Position numbers and translations under genes: made by a program. The notes below the pieces were generated by a model that worked only from the letters and a program-made list of their open reading frames with translations, did no database searches and was not told where the DNA came from. A stretch of DNA of 33,430 nucleotides from Bacteroidales bacterium. Lineage in GTDB: Bacteria; Bacteroidota; Bacteroidia; Bacteroidales; VadinHA17. Positions 24,995-31,696 of this stretch are shown piece by piece; the stretch's first letter is position 1; every line of letters starts with the position of its first letter. The stretch is taken from NCBI GenBank assembly GCA_003152835.1, contig PMBC01000095.1, positions 7,578 through 41,007 of the forward strand, read 5' to 3'.

Positions 24995-25582
24995 TTATAA
25001 ATTCGGAGCTTGCTTTATAATGTTTTTATCTTTTGGAATATACTGGTGGTCCGATGGAACTCTTGAGATGGCCTGCGAGGGGCAGTTCCTTGCTATGGAA
25101 CAATCATTGCAGTTATCGCACAGGTCGTGGTGAATCTGGAGGTACATCGAGCCGTTGCCGAAATCATTGCATCCCTTGACGCATTTTCCGCAGGCATCAC
25201 AAAGGTCCTTGTTTATTGTGTACTCAAAGTATGGCTCTTCAATATACCGACGCCTGATGGCGCCGGTGGGACACTGTTCCCGTTCAGCACCTGTGCCTGT
25301 TGTTTTTATTCCCTGCCTCAGGTAAGCTCCGCACAGGTCACAGTATCCACATACTAAATATGCATGTGTACATTTAACTGCCGATGGTGTTTTGACACAT
25401 TTTGTCTTGCACTGCCCGCATTGAGTGCATTTAAATGGATCGATCTGCCAGACATATCCTTTTGCCGAAGTCTTCCTTGCCAGAAAAACTGGAATGGAGA
25501 GCAGCGGCGCAACCACGATTATTTTTCCTGCATTTCGGACGAAATCACGACGGGACTGATATTTATTCCTGTTTTCCTTCAT
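24995..25582 (-). CDS. Tat-type periplasmic polyferredoxin (NapG-like)
   Basis: The 195-residue protein begins with a twin-arginine-like signal SRRDFVRNAG (10-19) and a hydrophobic stretch (21-35), so it is probably exported folded and may stay anchored. It has four cysteine groups: C52/C55/C58/C62; C71/C78/C81/C84 with C104-P; C128/C131/C134/C138; and C155/C158/C161/C167-P. These could hold four [4Fe-4S] clusters, as in NapG, MauM and NrfC-like proteins. NapG proteins take electrons from the membrane partner NapH, whose homologue is encoded just downstream. No nitrate reductase is present, so the pair serves another acceptor. The start ATG overlaps the stop of the 58-residue protein gene (ATGA). 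The family call is strong and the partner is unknown. Confidence 0.9.
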   Translation of the reverse strand: MKENRNKYQSRRDFVRNAGKIIVVAPLLSIPVFLARKTSAKGYVWQIDPFKCTQCGQCKTKCVKTPSAVKCTHAYLVCGYCDLCGAYLRQGIKTTGTGAEREQCPTGAIRRRYIEEPYFEYTINKDLCDACGKCVKGCNDFGNGSMYLQIHHDLCDNCNDCSIARNCPSQAISRVPSDHQYIPKDKNIIKQAPNL

Positions 25583-25755
25583 TTCTGAGAAAGATAAAAG
25601 GTACAGTCAGATTCTCCCCGGCATACACCGTTTCCTGCGCATGAAGAACAATTCTTCCGTGTTGAGGCTTTTTTACCCAATGCAAACAGGATAAATGCCA
25701 GCAATGCAAAAAGTCCTGCACGGATCACTGTCGTAATAAATTTATTCCTGTTCAT
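25579..25755 (-). CDS. Small membrane protein with four cysteines, function unknown
   Basis: This short gene has 58 codons plus a stop. It overlaps its upstream neighbour by ATGA (25752-25755) and its downstream neighbour by ATGA (25579-25582), which is strong evidence that it is real. The protein has a basic N-terminus (MNRNKF), one membrane helix (about 8-27, IRAGLFALLAFILFALG) and a short tail with C36-x2-C39-x5-C45-x5-C51. The positive-inside rule is ambiguous, because basic residues lie on both sides of the helix. Four cysteines could hold an iron-sulfur or zinc site or form disulfides. Placed between the NHL propeller and the NapG-like ferredoxin, it may be an assembly factor or a small subunit of the membrane redox complex. 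I do not recognise a family. Confidence 0.82.
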   Translation of the reverse strand: MNRNKFITTVIRAGLFALLAFILFALGKKASTRKNCSSCAGNGVCRGESDCTFYLSQK

Positions 25756-26672
25756 TTTCTCTTGAAAACATAAAGTTTAGAATCTGCCTCGTTGGCGCCA
25801 TAAATAGTTTTGCCGTCAGTTGATGCGACATCAAGCGGAACCGATGGGACAAATTTGTTATTTACTGATACAAATTCAATGAAGCTGCCATCCATTCCAA
25901 GTATTTTAATCCTGTTCAGTCCCTTTTCAGCCGTTACGAATCCACCGGGTATTAATGCAAAATGAGCAGGATTGCAGCATGCATTGAACTCATCAGGACC
26001 GGTTCCCGGCTTTCCGAACTGAGAGATGAAAAAACCGTGGGTATTCCATTTTTCTATCCTGTGGTTTCCGGTATTGGCGATATAAATCGTATCGCCTTCA
26101 GTCAAAACAACATCAAAATAGGAGCTGGGTATAATGAATGTTCTGTCACGTTGCCCGATAATGCCAAGTACTTCTCCGTCTCTCCTGAGTATAAAAACCA
26201 TTTTGTTTGCAGCATCAGCAACAGCAACAATACGGCTATTTGCTGAGAGTGATGTAAATATGCTGTTTACCTCGAAAGGGCCCCACTCACCGATCTGTTT
26301 GCCGGCAGTGCTTACAATGAAGACTTTGCCGATAGATGATGCAAAGACTGAATCGCCGGACATGGCGACTGCTGTTATCCTTTCAGGCATCTTAAGAGTC
26401 CACTGCCTTGCAAACTCGCTGTTGTAGCACGATATAAAAGATTCGCCTCCAAGGAAAACAAGTCCGCTCTTCGATATAGCCACCGAGGTTAATGGACCTT
26501 CCTGTGGCAGGAATTCCTTTGCTATTATCCAGTTTTCAGTGTAAACCGGTGCTTTCGCGCTTTCCGGTTTTGTTTCGGTCTCAGGACGGGAAACAACAGT
26601 GTCGTAAACAATATAACCAATGAAGGTTAATATAATAAGAAGGGAAAAGACCGCAATGTATTTTTTGTTCAT
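25752..26672 (-). CDS. Membrane-anchored NHL-type six-bladed beta-propeller
   Basis: The 306-residue protein has an N-terminal membrane anchor (about 5-24) and a short linker. A propeller of NHL-like repeats follows, best seen in IYIANTGNHRIEKWNTHGFF (197-216) and FVTAEKGLNRIKILGMDGSF (245-264). A striking C232-C233-N-P motif, followed by H237, lies between the last NHL blades. NHL propellers bind protein or nucleic acid partners; this one faces the periplasm. It lies 6 bases after the first propeller gene and overlaps the four-cysteine protein by 4. The vicinal cysteine pair in a redox operon may bind metal or form a disulfide, but that is inference. I see no enzymatic residues. Confidence 0.85.
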   Translation of the reverse strand: MNKKYIAVFSLLIILTFIGYIVYDTVVSRPETETKPESAKAPVYTENWIIAKEFLPQEGPLTSVAISKSGLVFLGGESFISCYNSEFARQWTLKMPERITAVAMSGDSVFASSIGKVFIVSTAGKQIGEWGPFEVNSIFTSLSANSRIVAVADAANKMVFILRRDGEVLGIIGQRDRTFIIPSSYFDVVLTEGDTIYIANTGNHRIEKWNTHGFFISQFGKPGTGPDEFNACCNPAHFALIPGGFVTAEKGLNRIKILGMDGSFIEFVSVNNKFVPSVPLDVASTDGKTIYGANEADSKLYVFKRK

Positions 26673-26678
26673 GGCTTA

Positions 26679-28136
26679 TTATTTTTTTCCGATATCGAGG
26701 CAAACCAGGTTTCGTGAATCTCTCATAATCAGATACTTTCCGGCAATGGCCATTGGACCCCAGGCTTCGATTCCCTCTATTATCCTGCATTTTGATATAA
26801 GTGAAGCATTTGATCCCTCCAATTTAAATAAAAAGAGATTTGCATCGTCGTCAAGCAGGTAGAGCTTATTTCCGCTAACAATATAAGGTCCCAGGCCACG
26901 TCCAAACCTGGCATCTTTTCCGCTTGTCCATACAGGCTTCAGCAGATCTGATTCTGAATAGCAGACAAGTTGTTTTTTAAGTGCACCTGCATTCTCCGGC
27001 ATAACGGTCCTGATAAATCCTCCTGTTATTACCGGAGTCTGCTGATCGCTCGACAGACCATCCGGGGCCTTATGTTTTTCAATCATTTGTGCGGAAAAGG
27101 ATGTCCCGTCAAAGTTGATTTTTATCTTCGCGCCTCCGGCACCATAACTTCCGAAAACAGCAATCTCATTATTACTCAGCTGAAGAGGTGAAGCAGCAGT
27201 CGTAACCGGGCTCCATTCCGAAGTTTTCCATAGAAGATTCCCAATATCGGCGCCATCTGCTGAGACTCCGCAAACACCACCTATGGCATTGTATACATAC
27301 ATTCTTTTTCCATGTATGACCATCGGGATTATCGAACCATGCGACATTCTCAGGGAATCAGGATTTGGTGTCATCCAGAGGATTTTTCCACAGTAACAAT
27401 CGACACCTATCATAAGGGCTTTCCCGCCTGGAGCCAGAACTGCTATATTATTATCGATCAAAGGACACTGCCCGGTATAGAAATCAGGTGTGATCCTCCC
27501 TTTTTCTTTTCCCCTGATGCCAAACTTCTTTTCCATATCCAGCGTCCAGATAAGCCTGCCAGTAAGCGGATCAAGACACATTACATGTGAGCGGGGACCA
27601 ATTGAAACAAGGTATTTATCAGTAACAGCCGGAACTGTGCGTGAATAGCCGTGATTTCTTTTAAGATCGACGTAATACCAGCGTCGCCAGAGTTCAGTTC
27701 CTGATTTAAGCGAGAAACAGCGAAGTACATCTGTCTTACGCCTTTCATTATAATCAAGAAGGTAGACCCTTCCATTCTTCACCGCAGGGCCTGAATAACC
27801 CTCTCCTAATGAAACTTTCCAGATGATTGGTGGTCCCGTTGGATCCCACGATTCAGCAAGAGGAGTAGAGTCCCTGTTTATATTATCAAAATATGCTCCG
27901 CGAAATCTCGGCCATTCTCCTGGCGCCACTTCATCAAACTTTCCAAGTGTATCGAAGAACTGGCCGATTATTACACTATCAGGGCGTTCAACCTGCTTTG
28001 GCCTGTTATCGGCTCCCGGCAATCTTTCTGAAATTACAGCAGGCAGGTGATCTCCGGCTATCCACCAGAAAAGAAAGCCAGCAAATATCAAGCTTACAGC
28101 CCCGACTGCCAGGATTCTATTTTTATTAAAAGCCAT
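26679..28136 (-). CDS. Membrane-anchored PQQ-like beta-propeller, first gene of the redox operon
   Basis: The 485-residue protein has an N-terminal membrane helix (about 8-27), a linker, and the WPRFRG motif (75-80) at the start of a PQQ-like propeller. Blades include SGTELWRRWYY, TGRLIWTLDM, CGKILWMTPN and LLWKTSEW. It is the first gene after the AT-rich divergent region, so it probably heads the twelve-gene transcript; a TATTTTTG box lies about 46 bases upstream. It resembles the other WPxFRG propellers here but is more divergent in its blades. It is likely a periplasmic scaffold or binding protein for the redox complex. No PQQ-binding residues can be assigned with confidence. The next gene starts 6 bases downstream. 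Confidence 0.88.
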   Translation of the reverse strand: MAFNKNRILAVGAVSLIFAGFLFWWIAGDHLPAVISERLPGADNRPKQVERPDSVIIGQFFDTLGKFDEVAPGEWPRFRGAYFDNINRDSTPLAESWDPTGPPIIWKVSLGEGYSGPAVKNGRVYLLDYNERRKTDVLRCFSLKSGTELWRRWYYVDLKRNHGYSRTVPAVTDKYLVSIGPRSHVMCLDPLTGRLIWTLDMEKKFGIRGKEKGRITPDFYTGQCPLIDNNIAVLAPGGKALMIGVDCYCGKILWMTPNPDSLRMSHGSIIPMVIHGKRMYVYNAIGGVCGVSADGADIGNLLWKTSEWSPVTTAASPLQLSNNEIAVFGSYGAGGAKIKINFDGTSFSAQMIEKHKAPDGLSSDQQTPVITGGFIRTVMPENAGALKKQLVCYSESDLLKPVWTSGKDARFGRGLGPYIVSGNKLYLLDDDANLFLFKLEGSNASLISKCRIIEGIEAWGPMAIAGKYLIMRDSRNLVCLDIGKK

Positions 28137-28181
28137 TTATCAGATACCGGTTACAGGCATTGTATTCTAATCAACATTTTT

Positions 28182-28189
28182 CAAAAATA
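28182..28189 (-). promoter_or_regulatory. Candidate -7 box for the twelve-gene redox operon
   Basis: The minus strand reads TATTTTTG, an exact match to TAnnTTTG. The predicted start of transcription is near 28175, about 40 bases before the first ATG at 28136. The -33 element is weak (TTTC at about 19 bases). No other exact match lies closer to the operon. Confidence 0.4.
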
Positions 28190-28210
28190 ACACATAATAA
28201 AAGAAATCAG

Positions 28211-28224
28211 CGGGAATACCCGCC
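28211..28224. repeat. Short inverted repeat GCGGG-AATA-CCCGC
   Basis: A perfect 5-base GC stem with a 4-base loop stands out in AT-rich DNA about 22 bases upstream of the operon's -7 box. No T-run follows it, so it is unlikely to be a terminator. Its place near the -33/-45 region makes an operator possible, but this is weak. Confidence 0.25.
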
Positions 28225-28389
28225 ATTTAATAAAATTTAAGATTTACATGATTTTTATCATATTAATAATGTAAGCATATCTAAGGTTTTCCATTCATTT
28301 CAATAATTATTATTGCATATTTACTTAATATATTTAATTAATATATGATATTTAATATCATTTTATATATTGATGTTTAAATATTTTAT

Positions 28390-28397
28390 TAGTTTTG
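28390..28397 (+). promoter_or_regulatory. Candidate -7 box for asnB
   Basis: TAGTTTTG matches the Bacteroidetes TAnnTTTG box. A TTG at 28370-28372 lies 17 bases upstream as a possible -33 element. Transcription would start near 28404, giving a leader of about 35 bases before the ATG at 28439. Confidence 0.45.
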
Positions 28398-28438
28398 CAA
28401 AGAATGTTTAATGATTATTTCCTGTAATACAAATTGAT

Positions 28439-30106
28439 ATGTGCGGTATAGTAGGAGTCTTTGATTTGAAGAGCAATTATATGGATTTGAGGCCGGTCGT
28501 TCTGAAGATGTCTAAGAAATTAAGGCATCGGGGTCCGGACTGGTCAGGTATTTTTTATTGTGAAAAGGCAATACTCGCCCATGAAAGGCTCTCGATTGTG
28601 GATCCCCAGTCAGGTAAGCAACCACTTTACAGCAAGGACGGGAACCTTATTCTTGCCGTCAACGGCGAGATTTATAATCATCAGGAGATTCGTAAGCGGT
28701 ATGAAGGTTCTTATGAGTTCCTTACCCATTCCGACTGTGAGGTGATACTTCCGCTTTATAAGGAGAAAGGTCCGGCATTCCTGGAGGAAATGAACGGCAT
28801 TTTTGCATTTGCTCTTTATGACAGGGAAAAAGACTGTTATCTTATTGCACGCGACCATATAGGCATTGTTCCTCTCTATATCGGATGGGATCAGTTCGGG
28901 AATTTCTTTGTGGCATCTGAAATCAAGGCACTTGAGGGTATATGCAACAAAATCGAGGAGTTCCTTCCGGGGCATTACCTCTATAGCAAAGAGGGGGTGA
29001 TGAAAAAATGGTACACGCGAGACTGGATGGAGTACAAATCCGTGGAAAAGAACAAAACATCCATTGCTGAGCTTCGCAGCGCGTTTGAAGCATCAGTTCA
29101 CCGCCAGCTCATGTCTGATGTTCCCTACGGAGTTCTGCTGTCGGGAGGGCTCGACTCTTCAATTGTCTCGGCAATTGCAAAGAAATTTGCGCCTAAAAGA
29201 ATTGAGACACAGGATAAAAGCGAAGCATGGTGGCCGCAGCTCCATTCATTTGCCATCGGTCTTGAAGGATCTCCCGATCTTGCTTCTGCCAGGAAAGTTG
29301 CGGATCATATCGGAACTATCCATCACGAAATAAATTTCACCGTTCAGGAGGGTCTCGACGCAATCCGTGACGTAATCTATCATATCGAGACTTACGATGT
29401 GACAACAATAAGGGCCTCCACTCCAATGTATCTTCTTGCGCGGGTTATCAAATCAATGGGGGTGAAGATGGTCCTCTCCGGAGAAGGTGCCGATGAAATT
29501 TTCGGCGGGTATCTCTATTTCCATAAAGCTCCTTCAGCTCAGGCTTTTCATGAAGAGACTGTGAGAAAGCTGAGCAAGCTTCATCTCTACGACTGCCTGA
29601 GAGCCAATAAATCGCTTGCAGCCTGGGGTGTGGAAGGTCGTGTTCCTTTTCTCGACAAGGAATTTATGGATGTAGCCATGCGCCTGAACCCTGATGACAA
29701 AATGATCTCAAAGGAGAGAATGGAGAAATGGGTTCTTAGAAAAGCCTTTGAAGATTACCTTCCTGCTTCGATAGCATGGCGCCAGAAAGAGCAATTTTCC
29801 GACGGTGTGGGATATAACTGGATCGACTCGCTCAGGGCTATTACAGCCAAAGAGGTGACTGACGATCAGCTTAAGAATGCAAAGTATCGCTTCCCCATTA
29901 ACCCGCCAATGTCAAAGGAGGAATACTATTACAGGACGATCTTTGCTGAGCATTTCCCTTCCGATTCGGCAGCATCATGCGTTCCTTCAGTTCCATCAGT
30001 CGCCTGCAGCACTGCTGAAGCCCTTGCATGGGATGCATCCTTTAAAAATATGCTGGATCCTTCAGGACGCGCCGTAAAAAGCGTTCATGTCGATTCATAT
30101 AAATGA
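28439..30106 (+). CDS. asnB: Asparagine synthase B (glutamine-hydrolysing)
   Basis: This 555-residue cytoplasmic enzyme makes asparagine from aspartate, glutamine and ATP. The N-terminal glutaminase begins MCGIVG, with C2 as the nucleophile after removal of Met. NGEIYNH (75-81) and the SDCEV segment (98-102) line the glutamine site. The synthase domain has the pyrophosphate-binding loop SGGLDSS (235-241) and the conserved SGEGADEIFGGY segment. The length equals E. coli AsnB (554), so it is complete. Just before the end is a Ser/Ala/Pro-rich stretch (SAASCVPSVPSVACSTAEALAW), normal for this family. It stands alone, transcribed away from the redox operon, and ends at a candidate two-way terminator. 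The assignment is secure. Confidence 0.98.
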   Translation: MCGIVGVFDLKSNYMDLRPVVLKMSKKLRHRGPDWSGIFYCEKAILAHERLSIVDPQSGKQPLYSKDGNLILAVNGEIYNHQEIRKRYEGSYEFLTHSDCEVILPLYKEKGPAFLEEMNGIFAFALYDREKDCYLIARDHIGIVPLYIGWDQFGNFFVASEIKALEGICNKIEEFLPGHYLYSKEGVMKKWYTRDWMEYKSVEKNKTSIAELRSAFEASVHRQLMSDVPYGVLLSGGLDSSIVSAIAKKFAPKRIETQDKSEAWWPQLHSFAIGLEGSPDLASARKVADHIGTIHHEINFTVQEGLDAIRDVIYHIETYDVTTIRASTPMYLLARVIKSMGVKMVLSGEGADEIFGGYLYFHKAPSAQAFHEETVRKLSKLHLYDCLRANKSLAAWGVEGRVPFLDKEFMDVAMRLNPDDKMISKERMEKWVLRKAFEDYLPASIAWRQKEQFSDGVGYNWIDSLRAITAKEVTDDQLKNAKYRFPINPPMSKEEYYYRTIFAEHFPSDSAASCVPSVPSVACSTAEALAWDASFKNMLDPSGRAVKSVHVDSYK

Positions 30107-30122
30107 TGTTCAGCAAAATTTT

Positions 30123-30167
30123 CTGATTTTAAGGCAAGAGAATTAATGCCATTGCCATAAAAATCAG
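30123..30167. terminator. Candidate bidirectional terminator between asnB and the DUF4097 operon
   Basis: An inverted repeat is seen: CTGATTTT (30123-30130) pairs with AAAATCAG (30160-30167), and inside it GGCAA (30133-30137) pairs with TTGCC (30152-30156), leaving a 14-base loop. Both sides end with T-rich or A-rich flanks. The element lies between convergent genes and slightly overlaps the stop region of the minus-strand DUF4097 gene. Confidence 0.45.
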
Positions 30168-30799
30168 TCTGATTTCCTGAAGAATATGTCGCCGCTTATT
30201 GTTTCCAGTTTTATCTGCGATCCTCCGTTATTCATCTTATCTTTTATTTTTACGGGGACCCCGCTTCCGTTATTTTCCGGCGTAAGCCTTAGATCTGAAT
30301 AGATTGTTCCGGATATCGTTGAAAAATCAAGATTTGCTGATCTTTTTTCCGGAACCGCCATATCAATGAAGCCGCTTATAGATTTGAGATTCATTCTCCC
30401 GGTTTCTCCTTTGATAGTCAGGTCGGCATTAATTGTCTCGATGGTAACGTTGGTATTCTCCGGGATAAAAACCCGCCACCAGATATCTGATTTGTTACAG
30501 CAATCGTTTCTTCCCTTGAAATAATTCTCCTTAAATCTGGCATTGACTTTCACACCGTCTCCATTCTCCTCAAATGAAGTCACATAAGCCTCATTATCAG
30601 TGTTGTCATTAATATTGACGGATGCTTCAGCATAGACCTCATTTTTGTTCCAGGTCTGAACAAATATTGAGTCGGCGATCTGTATATTCAATTCCACATC
30701 TGTTTTTCCTGAAAAGCTAAGATGCTTTTCTATTTTCTGCTGAGCCTGGATTGTTCCAAAGCAAAGCATACCAATAATTAATATTGTACAAGTTTTCAT
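30164..30799 (-). CDS. Secreted DUF4097-like beta-repeat protein
   Basis: The 211-residue protein has a signal peptide (1-19, cleavage near IQAQ). The mature part is made of short beta-strand repeats such as VTIETINADLTIKGETG, MNLKSISGFIDMAVPE, LDFSTISGTIYSDLR and IKLETISGDIFFRKS, with the I-S-G-x-I pattern of the DUF4097 right-handed beta-solenoid. The family's function is unknown; many members sit in the envelope of Bacteroidota downstream of sigma/anti-sigma pairs. It carries two adjacent cysteines (NDCCNKSD) not seen in the partner gene. It follows the larger DUF4097 gene by 33 bases and is probably the last gene of the sigma operon. It is likely a duplicate that diverged. Confidence 0.83.
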   Translation of the reverse strand: MKTCTILIIGMLCFGTIQAQQKIEKHLSFSGKTDVELNIQIADSIFVQTWNKNEVYAEASVNINDNTDNEAYVTSFEENGDGVKVNARFKENYFKGRNDCCNKSDIWWRVFIPENTNVTIETINADLTIKGETGRMNLKSISGFIDMAVPEKRSANLDFSTISGTIYSDLRLTPENNGSGVPVKIKDKMNNGGSQIKLETISGDIFFRKSD

Positions 30800-30832
30800 T
30801 TATAATAAATTGATTAGGAAGGAGGGAGGGAA

Positions 30833-31612
30833 TCAATTTCCCTTCCTCAGGTAAATATTACCATTTACGGTTTCAATGCTGAATTTAAATCCTCCTCCAT
30901 TAAGAGATGCATTCAGATGGTTCCCACCAACCCTTTTCATGTCCTTCTGCGAATCGGAAATGTCGAAATCTGAGTAAAAGCCTCCATTTATTGTTCCCAT
31001 TTCGATGTTTGTGGCAGTTTTTGCAGGAAGAGTGATATCGATATCGCCGCTAACAGAGCTGATGGAAGAAGGCTTTTCCGTTACAAATGTATCAAATGTT
31101 ATATTGATATCACCGGCAATTGTTGAGAGAATAAGAGGTCCCGAAACGTTTTTAAGGTCAATGCCATGGCAGTTTTCAATGTCAATCTCATTCTTCATAC
31201 TTGAAACTGAAATATTACTTGACCTTTCGCATCCGCTCTTGATCTCCAGTGCCATGTTATCAGGAACCCTGATCTTGTACTCACCTTTCCTTGTAAAAGG
31301 AACAAGACAGGTTACAGTAATCTGGCCAACATTCTTTTGCACTGAAAGTCCCATTCCCGAATTATCGGTTCCGCCAGGATAAACAGGCTTAAGCCCTTTG
31401 GCTTTCTCCGGAGGCGTAAAAGCCTCAGAAGCAGATGTAAATATTACCTCATTGCCACTGTACCCTTCAATTGGCAGATCACCGCTGAAATCGATCAGGA
31501 TAAGCTTTCTGTCTTTAGTGTCAGGCACCTGAACTTTATACTCCTGGGCAGGCAAGTAGCCGCTTCCCAGGAATGTTAAAAGTATAATCAGAATAATTTT
31601 CGTTGTTTTCAT
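30833..31612 (-). CDS. Secreted DUF4097-family beta-repeat protein
   Basis: The 259-residue protein has a signal peptide (1-22, cleavage near LPAQ) and a beta-solenoid of DUF4097 type: LKNVSGPLILSTIAGDINI, SSISSVSGDIDITLPAKT, IEMGTINGGFYSDFDI and FSIETVNGNIYLRKG. It shares the closing repeat with the smaller neighbour (FSIETVNGNIYLRKG against IKLETISGDIFFRKS), so the two are paralogues. It would lie in the periplasm or on the surface. It is 84 bases downstream of the anti-sigma gene. Control by the ECF sigma factor at the head of the cluster is likely by position. No binding or catalytic site is visible. Confidence 0.87.
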   Translation of the reverse strand: MKTTKIILIILLTFLGSGYLPAQEYKVQVPDTKDRKLILIDFSGDLPIEGYSGNEVIFTSASEAFTPPEKAKGLKPVYPGGTDNSGMGLSVQKNVGQITVTCLVPFTRKGEYKIRVPDNMALEIKSGCERSSNISVSSMKNEIDIENCHGIDLKNVSGPLILSTIAGDINITFDTFVTEKPSSISSVSGDIDITLPAKTATNIEMGTINGGFYSDFDISDSQKDMKRVGGNHLNASLNGGGFKFSIETVNGNIYLRKGN

Positions 31613-31696
31613 AGTAATTATTTTAAATTTTTAAACTGTACCAGGCAAACCCGGAATCTGCACTGGTATATATAAATTGAATCCAATATTCACTTA

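Larger units (their letters stand above)
28137..28438. other. AT-rich divergent intergenic region
   Basis: About 300 bases separate the redox operon (minus) from asnB (plus). The right part (about 28230-28400) is extremely rich in A and T, with runs of TTTAATAT and ATATAT. It holds one -7 box candidate for each direction and a small GC hairpin near the operon side. I see no open frame with coding character and no RNA gene. Confidence 0.6.

Noticed and set aside
10783-28136. PQQ-dependent dehydrogenases
   Set aside because: The propellers have PQQ-like repeats, but the quinoprotein catalytic residues are not recognisable and no PQQ synthesis genes are present; scaffold or binding roles are safer.
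31639-31668. Inverted repeat TACCAG-N18-CTGGTA between the anti-sigma and DUF4097 genes
   Set aside because: Six-base arms with a long loop and no clear T-run are too weak to call an attenuator or terminator.
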